Numbered from the stretch's first letter, positions 51,579 through 63,318 are shown. The stretch: DNA of 64,000 bases from Paramecium tetraurelia (GCF_000165425.1 NW_001798989.1:1-64000), one strand, 5' to 3'. Numbers and translations are program-made. The notes: generated by a model from the letters alone, not told the origin.

Positions 51579-52297
51579 TCATTGATTTTCATCTTTGAAA
51601 GAATTCTGCTTGAGTTGCTCTAGTTCATATTTTAATCTTTGATTTTCTTCAATCAATTATTGGGATTTTAGATTCCAATTCTATTATAAATTCGAAACAA
51701 ACCTTTTATAAATCATCTAATTGTGCGAAGGATTAAACTGAAAGGATGTTGAGTTATTTTAATAGATCCTATCGGATTTAGTCTTATTCATCCAATTTTT
51801 AGATATTAAGCTAGGAGTGTTATTTATTCTCTTCAATTTATTTCATCAAATTCTACCTTAGATATTGCATTATACATTTAATTTCTAAGTATTTTATTCA
51901 CTCTTTTTTTTAGAGTCTTATTATGCAGAATACATTTCATAGGTTGGAAGTGTTATCAACAAAGCATAGATAAGGATTTCGTAAAAGAATTCAACTCCCT
52001 TGCAAACTTATTAATTAGATTACTTTTTCTAACGCCAGTTCATCATTCAAAGGCTTAAAGAAAAAATCGCTACTTTTTTTATCAATACCCATAAATTTGC
52101 TGTCTATTTTTTACTAGATTTCAGAATTTCATTACGTCCCATTTATGTTAAAAGTTTCCAAGACGAACATAAAATTACTTGATCCAAGTTGTGTGTCCTG
52201 ATTGAGCCTTCTTTAAATGTGCAGCCTTTGTTCTTGCTATCACTGGCCTAGCAAAGACCCTGACAATCAACGAGAAAACTTTGAATAAGGGCAACAT
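51579..52297 (-). CDS. OPA3-like mitochondrial protein
   Basis: The N-terminus LFKVFSLIVRVFARPVIARTKAAH matches the OPA3 start (hydrophobic helix, then K/R-P-x-A-x-R-x-K). The order of features that follows also matches OPA3: TWIKQFYVRLGNFQHKWD, LNDELALEKGVEFFYEILIYALLITLPTYEMY as membrane segment, then a basic stretch and a C-terminal coiled coil (LIEENQRLKYELEQLKQ). OPA3 acts in mitochondria in lipid or membrane homeostasis. Introns of 22 and 25 nt are clear. Beyond them the frame is kept only by a 45-nt intron, or by a 26-nt intron plus one missing A in the A8 run near 51904. Either a long intron or a frameshift is present. Confidence 0.75.
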
Positions 52298-52336
52298 TAT
52301 TGTTAACTATAATAATTTAGATAAATAAAATAATAA

Positions 52337-52959
52337 TCAATTAACATGGTTAAATAGTTTTGTTCGAAAAGCTATAAAGTATAATATAGACTCATACTTT
52401 TTGAAGGGGGAGGAGAATTGCTGTAAACAACTTATCTTTCATTCGACAGCAACCTGGATCGTTCCATTGTACTCACAGTAAAGGAAGATTGATTGTCATG
52501 AGTCGAGTCCCCTATTATATAACCATATTCTCGAATAAAGTTGAAAAATTTCTAGTCCAAAGGCTTTAGAAGTTTAATTTGTATAACGTCACTTTTAATT
52601 CTTGGACTCCTTTCTTGTTCCTGGAACGTAGTTGAGTTTATTTTAGAAAAAGATTGATCTGACTCTAAACCTGAAAACAATCGTTTTTAAAGTGAAACAT
52701 CCTATTTGGATTGTTGAGATGAAGATCTTTAATCTAAATTCGTCTTAGTGGCATTTTGAAACACTTTAATTTAAATTCCCTAATTGTCGTCCTCTATTTG
52801 CATTCCTCTTGTATTTCTTTGTTAAAGATTGTAAATTTATTGAACTTATTGAATATTCCTATTTCCCTGATTAATTGGGTTCTTAACAGGTTTGATGTCA
52901 TATTCCTATAATGTTTTTTGTTGTATTTTGTTCGATGCTGCAAATCTCTGTTAGTACAT
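52337..52959 (-). CDS. Hypothetical Q/S-rich protein
   Basis: About 198 residues with one 26-nt intron near the 3' end; 39 bp upstream of the OPA3-like gene on the same strand. Gln/Asn-rich N-terminus (QQRFAASNKIQQKTLQEYD). A possible small folded part, IKSDVIQIKLLKPLDQKFFNFIREYGYIIGD, is followed by a Ser/Pro-rich end. No family recognised. An upstream ATG near 53013 would need an extra intron, so I chose the first ATG of the continuous frame. Confidence 0.5.
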
Positions 52960-53194
52960 TAATTTATTTATCTGAAATAATATATTAAAAATTTAAAGTA
53001 TTGTTAAACCTGTAAACTTACATTAAATTCACTGAAATTTAACAAATTGCTTATTCATTCTCCTCAACTAGTCAACACTCCATTAATACAATAACATATC
53101 AACTATATATGGAAATATAATCTAAAATGTATACTCGATTAAGACAAGAATTTCATTTTTTTATCACTCATAAAATAAATAAATTTAATCTTAA

Positions 53195-54871
53195 ATGATT
53201 CGTAATATTTTGAAATTGGGGTTCTCAACAGCAACGCTAAATGAGGAGCCAAAAAGCAGATTCAGCTTGTTCAAACTGATAGTTGGAGCTGCCATTGGAG
53301 TTTATGGATTCGATTAAGGCAGGAAATATCGGGAATATTTCACGAACACTTTTCTTACTAAAGAATAAATCAATGAATTAGTGATTAAAAATATAACCAA
53401 ATCCAAAGATTAGCAACTGACAGCCCATCCAATTAATAGCATTAACAATATCAAGAATAAGGAAAAGGTAGTGATAGTTGGAGGAGGTAATATTGAAATT
53501 TACAATTAGGAATAATTGGAATCTCACAAGCATTAAAATTATTAAGGATGGGATATAATGTGACTGTCATTGAATAAGCCAATACTGTTGCATCAGAATG
53601 CAGTGCCTTCAATGGAAATGTGTTTAATCCCATGTACTTTTTACCATTAGTCACCAGAGTAATTACAAGTCTAATAACCATTAGGATAATTTGATCTATA
53701 TGATTAAGAACATATTTGAGAAACCAGAGTTGACTACAGTCAGATTCAACATGAATGCATTCTTAGAAACTAATTTTATTTAGTGGGGAATTAATAGTTT
53801 ACTTTTGAGTATGACAGAGTATTGACATCAAATATAAAATTAGCTATGCTTAAATTGAGAATTCAAGAAAACAATTGAAAATTGGATCCTTGACTTTGCA
53901 GGACATAGAGAAGTTAAGACCCTCAGGATTATTTAAAGGCCATTTAGTAGCAAAGGGATAATTAGGGTTTTTTGCCTCAGATTAAAAAGTTGAGGCCTAC
54001 AGAGATAGGTTGGTGTTGTTGGGAATCCCTCATATCAAAGTGGATTCCTTCGATTAAATCGAAAAATTCGCAAGAACAGATCTCAAAACTGAAGAAAATC
54101 TGAAACTCTTCAATAGATTTAAAAAAGCTTTGATTTTAGTTACTGAATCCAATTTGGAAACCAGAGAATTAACACAAACCATGCTCAAGTATTGTTAAGA
54201 GAACTTTCCGAATCAATTCGCAATTGCATTTTAGACTTCTGCTTAAAATTTTGTCTTAGATGGAGATAAAAATGTTAAAGGAATTCAAACTAATAAAGGG
54301 TATATATATGTGTATGATAATTATTGTAGAATCGTATTGGGAGATAGTTTTGTTATATGTTTAGCACACAAAAGCAAATAGCTAGCACATAAATTAAAAT
54401 TAAATCTCCCCATTATACCTGCAAAAGGATGGGCTATGGGAAGAACTGCTCCATAAAATTTCAATCAGACTTTAGTTAAAGAATTCACTTTGAATACTCC
54501 CAACTATTTTGCTACAAATCTAAATGGACATTTAAGATTGGCAGGGTGTGCAGAGGTTTGCAATGATACTCCATCGACTGATGCAAGTAGTGAATGGGGA
54601 GCTATTTAAATATTAAATAGGTTCAATGAGCAAAATGGATTTGACTTTAAAATGAGTGATTTTACTGTTAGAAGTTGTTTCAGACCATTAACACCAGATG
54701 ATGTTGCTATAATTAGTGAAGTCCCAGAGTTCAAAAATGTATTTCATAAATGCTGGTCATGGATCAAGAGGCATGAGTTACTGCTTTGGAGCAGCAGATA
54801 TCATGAGTTAGATTATGGAAGGATCCAAGGAATTTGAAGATTACAGTGTGAAGAGGTATTATTTTATATGA
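53195..54871 (+). CDS. FAD-dependent amino-acid oxidase/dehydrogenase-type protein, frameshifted
   Basis: Introns of 23, 26 and 25 nt. After a hydrophobic N-terminus (mitochondrial or membrane anchor) comes the Rossmann FAD site VVIVGGG-IIGISQALKLLRMGYNVTVIE (about residue 95). The DAO-type body continues to RLAGCAEVC and CFRPLTPDDVAIISEVPEF. The expected C-terminal motif, YFINAGHGSRGMSYCFGAA, sits in another frame. One extra A in the AAAAA run at 54733-54737 explains it. The family oxidises the C-N bond of D-amino acids or related substrates, passing electrons to O2 or quinone. Either the gene is broken at residue about 490, or the assembly has a homopolymer error. Confidence 0.8.
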
Positions 54872-54896
54872 TTTATTAATAAATATTCGTTAAATT

Positions 54897-55383
54897 ATGC
54901 AAAAAAAGAAAGGCCATTCCAAGAATCTATCTAAACAAGCCATTGATTTAATTAATTACTATAATAACTTAAGGACATCAATTTCTAATGAATTTGCGAT
55001 GATGAATTTAAATAAAAAAATGTCATTATACATTGCTGATCAACGTATTTCATTTTGCAATTCTAATAGCCATCGTTGAAGAAGATGTTGAGGATTCTCC
55101 AATTGGATTAAAAAGGAATTGCTCTAAGACAGAACATGTTAATATCAATATTTATACATAACCATATGATTTAGATGAGGAATTATAATAAGATGTAAAA
55201 TAGTTAAAACAAACTTTGAATTAAAGTATTTATCATAGGTAACAATTAGGAATAACTTAATTAAAAAGCATAATAAATCAATCGGAAAAAATGAAGAGTA
55301 TGAAAAATTAAAATAATAAAGAAAATTAATGCTAAAATAATCAAAGTCTTGTCAATAAAACATCCACCAAAAAAAGAGTTTGA
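54897..55383 (+). CDS. Small hypothetical protein
   Basis: 153 residues, one 25-nt intron. Basic N-terminus (KKKGHSKNLSKQAIDLINYYNN) and helices, then an acidic short motif IVEEDVEDSPIG and a Gln/Asn-rich basic tail ending TSTKKRV. Only 25 bp separate its ATG from the stop of the preceding gene on the same strand. No family recognised; nuclear or chromatin-associated by composition only. Confidence 0.5.
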
Positions 55384-55516
55384 AAAAAAAATAATTGTTT
55401 CAATTTAATTATTAGAAGTCATTTTTAATTAAAGAACTTCTCATAAACTAAATAAATATAATAAATGCATCTTAAGAATCTCAATTATCTTTATCAAAAT
55501 TATTAGCCTTATATTT

Positions 55517-56175
55517 TCATTTTTTAATTCCTTCTATAATTATGACTAATTTATTAAGGTTGTCTTTTTAATTGTAAGATTTAGCAAAGGTAAATGCATT
55601 TATAATTACAAAGGATCTAAGCATCACAATGCTTTCCAAATTTAATTTATAAATCTAGATATCTAAATTTAATATGATATCATTCTTGAAAATAGTCTAA
55701 CTATTATCAATTAAATTTATTTAAAAAATAACTTGAGATAGTAAAATAGATTTATGTTAGTTTTTAATTTTTCTATTATTAATTAAAATTAATGAAGTAA
55801 GGAAGAATTTCTGATGTCAAATAATAGATTTCTTAGTAAAGTTGGATAATACTTGTAGTATTTTAAGCTTCTAGATTTGAATCCACTTAAGGTTCTTGAA
55901 TTAAATAAATTTGATTATCTTAACCTTTTATGTCAGTATTTTTGTGGATAAATTAAGTTAAGAAAAAAAAATTTGTATTAAAAAAATAATATATAAATTA
56001 TTTAGCTTAAATAATCACTTAATTGTCCTTGCTAAAATGAGAATTATAAATGAATAAACTAGACAATTATTAATTCAATTGAATATTATAATTTGATCAA
56101 ATTAGTTTTAACAGCTTATAATTATCTCTAGTTAAGTTTACCTTCTTAGCCCTTGAATTGCATTTATAAAATCAT
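55517..56175 (-). pseudogene. Frameshifted minus-strand coding remnant
   Basis: Coding character moves between frames without usable splice sites. From an ATG at 56175: FKGQEGKLNQRQLQAVKTN and LSDYLSQIIYIL. Then, after homopolymer runs near 55970-55985, FIHKNTDIKGQDNQIYLIQE and VDSNLEAQNTTSIIQLYQEIYYLTSEIL in the next frame. Later, IILNLDIQIYKLNLESIVML in a third. The last frame ends at 55517. It is either a decayed gene or a gene with two homopolymer errors. Family unknown. Divergent to the sensor-like gene at 56191. Confidence 0.4.
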
Positions 56176-56190
56176 TCAGTTTTAATTATA

Positions 56191-57672
56191 ATGAAATTTT
56201 TTAATTACTTCAGGTGGAAGTTTGAGGAAACAGATTTGGAAGAGAAATATTAGATAGATAAAGCAAATGAAATAAAAAAGCCTGTCTTTTAATGTATACT
56301 TTTGCTTTCTTTCTGTTCTAACGTCACTGTATTAGCCCTACATTACTTTGTTTAACCTATAGGAACTTGGTATATCAATGCCATCTTAACTGGGCTGACA
56401 ATAATTTAAGTTATAATCATACTTGTACTCAAACAGCTCCAATACTTATAAATTGGATTGACTTTAAGCAGTATTTCTATAGGAATTTTATAACTCAATG
56501 TTGATCCATTAAATACGACTTCGTCTGAATTTTATGTCTATGGCTGTATATTTACATAATTTCAAGCAGTTTTATTTATGATCTCTAATTTAAATCACGC
56601 ACTTTTTTAAATTATTTGCAGTCTGGCAATCAGAACTTCAATTACTACCTTATATTCAAAAAGGCCAGATTATCTATCCATATTTTTAGGCGTTTTTGGC
56701 TGTTTTTTGATTCTTATTACTATATTTGTAAATGATAAAAATTCTAGAAGACATTTTATTTAAAATTTGAAAGAAAACAATCTAAAAAAGTTAGGCAACT
56801 TTTTGATAAATAAACCCTATCTTAAAATATAATTTAATGAAGATCAATAGATTTTTTAATTGCTTAGTCAAAGTCGGATTAACAAATTTCCAGGATACAA
56901 TTCAGAGCTATGTGATGGTTGTAACTCAAGACAAATCTTAAGGTATTACAAATCTGATATCGGATGGCTAGAGTAGATTTTATTAAGTCAGCCACAATTG
57001 ACTAAATAAGGTTGTGCATTAATAGTTAAGTGTGAAAAAATTAGATTCATAATAAAGGTTTGTGTGATTGATCCTTAATAACACCAATATTTAATACTAT
57101 TTTAAGAATATCTATAGAAAGTTGTAAAGGTCTTGGAATAAGAAAAAGAACAAATAAAATTAAAAGATTTCTTAAATTAAAATTCCATTTTTTATCATCA
57201 AAAAGTATTTAATCTAGGAGCATTTAGTGTATTATTCTTAAATAAATAAGTTCTAAAGAGAATTGAGTTCAAGCAACTATTATAAAAAATAATCAGAATA
57301 TACTAAAGTAAATTTTTCCCAAATATTGAAATCGAAACCTAAGCTAAAGAAGACTAAATTTATATATGTTCTTATTTACATTAATTAAGAATTTTCTTAA
57401 TTTAAATATTTGAAATAATTTCAGAAATCACTTTAAAAGATTCAGAAAAAGTTGTTGTTCACATAAACCAACATCTCAATAATATTGAAGTGAAGTTAGA
57501 GGGACTAAATCAATAGCTTTTTAAGTAGTAATACACTTAAAATTACTTTATCAGAAAAATTTAAAGTTTATTATTGGATAGTTATTAATTTAATGGAAAG
57601 GACTCAACATTTTTACTAAAAAATTATCCTTGCGGGACATTCTATTAAAAATTAATTGAAACAAATTATTGA
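56191..57672 (+). CDS. Membrane-anchored sensor-like protein, copy 2
   Basis: Intronless frame of 493 residues. About six transmembrane helices in the first 200 residues (CILLLSFCSNVTVLALHYFV; WYINAILTGLTIIQVIIILVL; FLGVFGCFLILITIFV), then the juxtamembrane motif LKENNL...LGNFLINKPYLKIQF. This parallels FRDDNW...LIPKLITKPFVIL of the gene at 26735-28413. The cytosolic part has a CDGCNSRQIL-type loop and a helical, PAS/dimerisation-like region. It ends at TGA after FYQKLIETNY, yet coding-like sequence continues downstream in the same frame. The product may therefore be truncated relative to its ancestor. Confidence 0.55.
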
Positions 57673-58256
57673 AATACCAATAACATCATCAAAAAAGGGA
57701 AAAAATAATATAAAATTTTAATTATTTCTATTATCAATTTAATATAATTAAAACCTGATTAATAATATAGTATATTTTAAATTGAAAAGACAACCATCTA
57801 GAATGCTGAACATGTTCTTATTATTTAATTAATTTATCAGAATATTTAATATCAATAATTTATAAATAGAATTTAATTAATAATCCCTATTGATTCTTAT
57901 TATTATTTCTAATTAGAATATATATCAATATTTGTTAATGCCTTATTTAGACTATGGGATTATTGAATTTGAAGAGTATAGTGGATTTTATTAAGAAATT
58001 TATGAGTTTATCAATATTTGAAGATTAGAATTATTATTATTTTAATGATTTTGGAAGTTAAAATGATGATATTAAAATAGTAATATAAATAAAGGATGCC
58101 TTGCTTAATACTCTTTTTATCTATTAAACTATATTAAGTGTGTAAGATTTAAATTTGAAGCTGATTTTCTAAAATCAAAATATGAATTCTGGATACATGA
58201 TGGGTTTGCAATGGATTGAAGTAAGGGTATAGGAAATTAAAGATAAATAAGTTTGA
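57673..58256 (+). pseudogene. Decayed 3' continuation of the sensor-like gene
   Basis: Directly after the TGA at 57670-57672 the same frame stays coding-like (KKGKKQYKILIISIINLIQL; NAEHVLIIQLIYQNIQ; SIFVNALFRLWDY). It is then picked up in a second frame (IIEFEEYSGFYQEIYEF) and a third (DIKIVIQIKDALLNTLFIYQ; GYMMGLQWIEVRVQE). No GT...AG junctions link them. This looks like the degraded C-terminal domain of the gene above, with one nonsense and two frameshift changes. Confidence 0.4.
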
Positions 58257-58333
58257 TAAAGATGGGAAATGAAAATATGATATTTTCAAAAAAGGATTTG
58301 AATGAATAGATTTAAGTTAATATAATTTATATA

Positions 58334-59707
58334 ATGAAATAATAATAACCACTAAAAGGAATACCAAACATTAGATCACAATATTATGTTGCTGCCTAGG
58401 CTTTGAATTCTTAATTATCTTCTAAGATTAGCAAGACTAAGTCAAGTTACATAGATGATTCAAACAAAAGTAAATATCAAATAAAAATCATTAGTCAAAG
58501 ATTACTCTTATTTTTAATTATCTACTCAGAAAACTTAGCCAAAAAGCACAGCAAAGAGAGTAAATGTAAGCCTAGATTAACCAAAACCAGATGATTCAAC
58601 AGTGTTACCTCCTTTGAGAAAAGAAATATTGAGATCAAGATAATCGTAACCTACTGTGACTAAAAGTAAATAACAACCAAGAAATAACTCCCCTTTACTT
58701 CCATTAGAGAGCATTCCTGTAATAGAACCATCAAAAATATCGCAAAAAAATATCGGGATCGTATCAGCCTATGCTGCAAATACTCACTAAGGTCTAGTTA
58801 GATAATATAACGAAGACAGAGTTTCTATTATTTTAAATTTAATGAGACCAAATTCCAATACAAGTTAAGGATATTGGCCTCAGAGTTCATTTTTTGCAGT
58901 CTATGACGGTCATGGAGGACCATAATGTGCAGACTTCATGAGAGACAATTTGCATTAATATGTAAAATTAATGATATGCATAGATTATTAAAGAGGATTG
59001 TTTTCCCAATAATCCCAAACTTGCAATTGAAAGAGGAGTCTCGAAGGCTGAGAAAACCTATTTAGAAATGGCCGATCAGAAAGTGTTAGATAAATCTGGT
59101 TGCTGTGCAGTATTTGCACTCTTTGTAGACAACAATTGCTATGTGGCAAATATAGGGGATTCTAGGGCAGTCATTTCCTAAGGTGGAAAAGGGAAATCGA
59201 TTACAGTTGATCATAAGCCTTCAACTCAAGAGGAACAATAAAGAATTAGCAAATTTGGAGGATAAATATATTAAACTTAACTTTAATAATTAAACGGTGA
59301 AATATAATTAGGACCCCATAGAGTTTTGCCTGGGAGATTGGCTGTTTCAAGAACATTTGGAGATGCTGAGGCTAAGTTGACTAAATATGGAGGGATTCCT
59401 AATGTAATTTCAGCGGAACCAGATATATTTTAGTTATAAATTACAGATTAAGACTTCTTGATTTTGGCATGTAATTTTTTCATTTGATTAAGGTGATGGT
59501 ATATATGATAAAATGAGTAGTGAGGAAGTTATATAATGCGCTTGGAATGTGCAAACATCGAATATTCATATATTTGGGGGCAAGGCTGTGGAAGCCATAA
59601 TGAGATTGTCATTATAGAGAAAAACCTTCGATAATATCACAGTCTTATTTATAGGATTTCCTTAACTGGAGAAAAAGTTAAAAAATAAATCATAAATTTA
59701 ACAATGA
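58334..59707 (+). CDS. PP2C-type Ser/Thr phosphatase
   Basis: About 434 residues, introns of 25, 22 and 22 nt. A polar 140-residue N-terminus precedes the PP2C (PPM) domain: NEDRV, SSFFAVYDGHGGPQCADF, VANIGDSRAVIS, VLPGRLAVSRTFGD, ILACDGIYDKMS and FDNITVLFI. The acidic metal ligands Glu-Asp, the Asp of DGHGG, Asp of ACDG and Asp of DN are all present, so it should be an active Mn2+/Mg2+ phosphatase. An in-frame upstream ATG at 58262 would add 24 residues beginning MGNEN; I prefer 58334, since the longer start abuts degraded sequence. Converges on the channel gene with 9 bp between stops. Confidence 0.9.
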
Positions 59708-59716
59708 TACTGTATT

Positions 59717-61635
59717 TCAATCCATTATCTTTTGTTACATATTTTAATCTTTATATTTATCAATATACTTTGGTTTGAGTTCAGTTTTTAAACGAAATCT
59801 TTTTACATTATTACTCTTTTGATGGTTTTCTCGAATTAAGAACTTCAAATTCTTTTTAATTATCCTTATGCTATATCGATAAATGGTTTTTAGGTGATAT
59901 TATTATAAGACTTCATTGATATTCCACTCTGGATCGAAAAATGTGTAATTTTAGATTTCGTCAATGTCAAAATTCTAGGTCATAGTTTAATGTATTTCTT
60001 CTTTCTGAGTAATTGTTTAAGATTTCATTTTTCTTGCTTGCATCATTTAGTAATATTCAATTAAGAATTGATTATACATAGTCCTTTGCTTCTAATTCCG
60101 AGTTCTTAAGAATTTGACTTTAGGTCTTCTTAATCTTAAAGAGATGTAGTGAAATTATTAGCAAAATTTAATGACATGACCTTTACGATTGCAACCGTAG
60201 CATTTGATATCTAAATCAAGAAAGTCGTTATTTTCTAGTCTTTGTTTTATCATATGAAACTTTTAGAATTGCTCATAATTTAACGATTGTAAAAATTATT
60301 ATCTAGACAATTTGACTAAATTGGTTGTTTCGGTTGTAATTAGTTCAGCCGTTCTTGGAATATTGGAGAAGAAATTGATTATTCCAAAACATTATTCTGC
60401 ATATTCAAGATGCACATTATTAGCCATAACTGAGACTTTACCTTGAACAATATAATAGATGTGGTTCTAGTCTTCGATTTTGGTTTCTGGAGAGAGAACT
60501 TAAAATAGCAAATAGAAAATACTGTATTCATTTAGTTTGATGGCTCTGGACATTGTGACTGGAAGTGCTTTAAAGAATCTTAAGTTCATTTGAGTGATGA
60601 CTTGATTTCGTAATTCTTCAGAGAGATCGCAGATAACAAGTGAGGATCTTACCTCATAATCATTTTCGACTACCCATTCTAAATAATTTTGGATTTTATG
60701 TCTTAATCGACCTGAGCAACCATGAGTTTTAGTATATTTGTTGATGATTTGTTGTTTAACTATCAATTCTGTCAATTAGGGATCTTGATACTGAAAGATA
60801 GATATCATGCTGTTGGCTGTGTATCCAAATACACCTGAAGCCAAAATCATAGCGAAGATAGTGTAGATCTATTCTTCTGCAGTGTATGGATGAACATCAC
60901 CGTAGCCAACGGTGATCATTGTGGTAATTCTTAAAAATCATTTTCATATTATACGTGAAATAAAAGGATGTTAAGTAATCATAATCATCTTGATTTGTCA
61001 AATTAAAAATACATGCACTCCAATGGGCTATAACTACAATTATAAATGTTAATTTGATGAATTCCATAAAGGATGAGAAATCATTCCCAAGAAATGTCTC
61101 CAATCTTCTAATCAAAAGCTTCAATTTAAAAGCTTTGATCATTTTAATTACTTTAAGAAACTTGAAGAATCTCAACATTCTAATCATTTACACGTTGCCT
61201 CCCTATCGTTATGCTGATATTTACTTCAACAAAATAATCATATGGCAATGAGCTTATTAGATCCAACCAAAACCAAAATTTCAGATAATTGCATGTGATG
61301 CTTGATCTCTTTAATACTATTTTACCGTCTATATAGATGGCACAATTGAATTGAATGAGAATATCCACTAAGAAGAAATCATCCATAATTTCCATAAACA
61401 AAGATGTTCTCTCATCATCAATCTCGAAGGATAACATAAGAGGTATAATCATCATTTGAATTACAATAAATAGCATCGAGATGATATCCCAAACTAATCT
61501 AAAAGGATGGTTGGGTTGCCAAGGAGGAGGAATGAGAGTTGTTTTAACTTTTTGTTTTGTTTCTGATTCGTTTTTTCTCAGAAACGTATGAAAGTCATGA
61601 GTGTAATCTTCCCTTAATTATTTTTCAATATTCAT
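59717..61635 (-). CDS. Second CNBD-type K+ channel with CCHC knuckle
   Basis: 623 residues, introns of 22 and 25 nt. Short N-terminus, PPPWQPNHPFRLVWDIISMLFIVIQ (S1), VDILIQFNCAIYIDG (S2-S3), and a basic S4 (MIRMLRFFKFLKVIKMIKAFKLK). S5 is FIKLTFIIVVIAHWSACIF, and the filter TVGYGD lies at about residues 224-229. S6, a C-linker (HGCSGRLRHKIQNYLEWVVE) and a CNBD (HIYYIVQGKVSVMANNV) follow. Directly after is CYGCNRKGHVIKFC (about 461-474), an exact C-x2-C-x4-H-x4-C knuckle. The architecture equals the channel at 32852-36173 but with a shorter tail. Expected role: cyclic-nucleotide-modulated K+ conductance in cell or ciliary membrane. Confidence 0.9.
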
Positions 61636-62647
61636 AATAATAAAATAGTTTAAAAAGCACAATTTACGAATAAAATAGCATCAAAACAAAGGAATAACTT
61701 TAAATTAATTTTGATCCTTTCCAAATTGATCTGTCTATATCAGAATCTACTTTAGACAATTGACATTGTACAATAACCCTAGGCAAACATAGTGTCTAAC
61801 TAATAGGGAAATAATATTCCTAAATTAAAGAATATGATTTAGATAATGTCTGGAATAGTGTATAGAAAGAATTTCTCGAATTTAGAGAGTTAAGAAAATT
61901 AGTGGATAAACTTTGTTCTGAAAAATAAGTAATGTTGGTCTAAGTTTATGATAAACTCACCTTATAACTTTATTAGGTTTAACTTCATAATTATGGTAAC
62001 TATTTTTTTATTATCCATTAAATTTGTTTAGTTATAGAAACTAGGTAATTGCTTTCACTTGAATTGCAACATAATAAAATATAAGGATGGTAAATAAGGT
62101 TGCTCTATTTCTACTTAACTCATAGTTTGTTCTTCTGAATTATTTTTTGCGAAAGATTATATCAAAGTTTGACATTAATCCACATTCTCTTTTCCTAATA
62201 AAAGCATAATACGCTTTTATTGTTTTCTTCTTAAATTATTTCCCCTTCGTACTAATATGAACCTTTAACTTATATTTGGTTAATGTAATTACAAGAACAG
62301 CATCACAGCCTAAATTCTTACCATAACCAAGATAAGAACTTGCCTATAAGTTAATGTTAAGTCAAAATTAGTAATAATCAACTATTTTTGAACGCATTCA
62401 TATAGAGGATTCTCCTACTCAAAGGCAAATAAATTCCATTATTATTCCCAAAATATATAATATCATAACCAAATCTGTGAGCTCATCAGATATTTTATGT
62501 ATTTCTAACAAGTAATTATATGTAAGATAAAAAACCAACTCTCAAACTCAACAAATTTTAAATTCCATTTGCCATTCAATTGCTTTTATCTTTTAATTAG
62601 AATTAATCCTCTATTAGAGTCCCATTCAAGTACTTTATTATTTTCAT
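61625..62647 (-). pseudogene. Unresolved or decayed gene, possibly Cache-like
   Basis: Coding-like segments appear in several minus-strand frames. From an ATG at 62647 a 23-nt intron leads to NGKWNLKFVEFESW. FGYDIIYFGNNNGIYLPLSRR in another frame resembles extracellular Cache-type sensor domains. Then LGYGKNLGCDAVLVIT and KKTIKAYYAFIRKRECGLMS, and near the end NFLNSLNSRNSFYTLFQTLS. I could not link them with acceptable introns, so either the gene is degraded or its structure is unusual. The last frame overlaps the start of the channel gene by 11 bp, which also argues against an intact gene. Confidence 0.3.
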
Positions 62648-62727
62648 AGCAAAAATGGTAATATTATGAAATTATCAATGTTTTAGTTATATTAATTTAT
62701 TTATACAAGGCTTATTTTGTCAATAAA

Positions 62728-63318
62728 ATGTACTAATTTAGATCTTCCATATATTATGAACCAAGTGATAGCGGCAGTGTCAAGTCGGTTTAGGTGGGAA
62801 ATGCCAAATAAGATTAAGTTAGATATCTCACAGATCAATTATAAGCAGTGATTATGTTTAACGAAAAGCTTGAAAAAGAAATCAATACCTTAAAACAATA
62901 AAATTAACAATTAAAATAATCAGTTGTTGATAAAGATAGGTTAATTTCAGAGGCTCAAGAATCCTCATCAAAAACCATAAGTAAATTGCAGTAATATAAT
63001 TGTTTTACTTTTAGTGTTCTATTATCAGAAAACAAAAAATTGTAAGAAATCGTGATTTCTACAAATAAAAACTTAAAAACTTCCAACAGCAAAGTTCAAT
63101 AACTTTAACAAGAAAATAATGTTTTAAAATAAACAATGCAATAATAAGAAGAATACCATGTAGAGGAAATGAAAAAAAGAGCCAATGAGCTTGAATAACA
63201 TTATCAGTTGATGTAAAATATTGTTTCAGATCTAACATCATAAGTTTCATAATTATGTGAGGAAAAATAAAGACTGTAAAATGAATTAGACGAAAAAAAT
63301 AAATTACAACAAAAATGA
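62728..63318 (+). CDS. Long coiled-coil protein
   Basis: Intronless, 196 residues. A Ser/Gly-rich start (YYEPSDSGSVKSVQVGN) is followed by almost uninterrupted heptads (FNEKLEKEINTLKQQNQQLK; ENKKLQEIVISTNKNLK; QEEYHVEEMKKRANELEQ). This predicts a dimeric coiled coil. A possible further exon with KFCKKPKFEFKYPRKPELLQ lies downstream at about 63394-63453 but no splice junction joins it. Cytoskeletal or basal-body role is only a guess. Confidence 0.6.
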
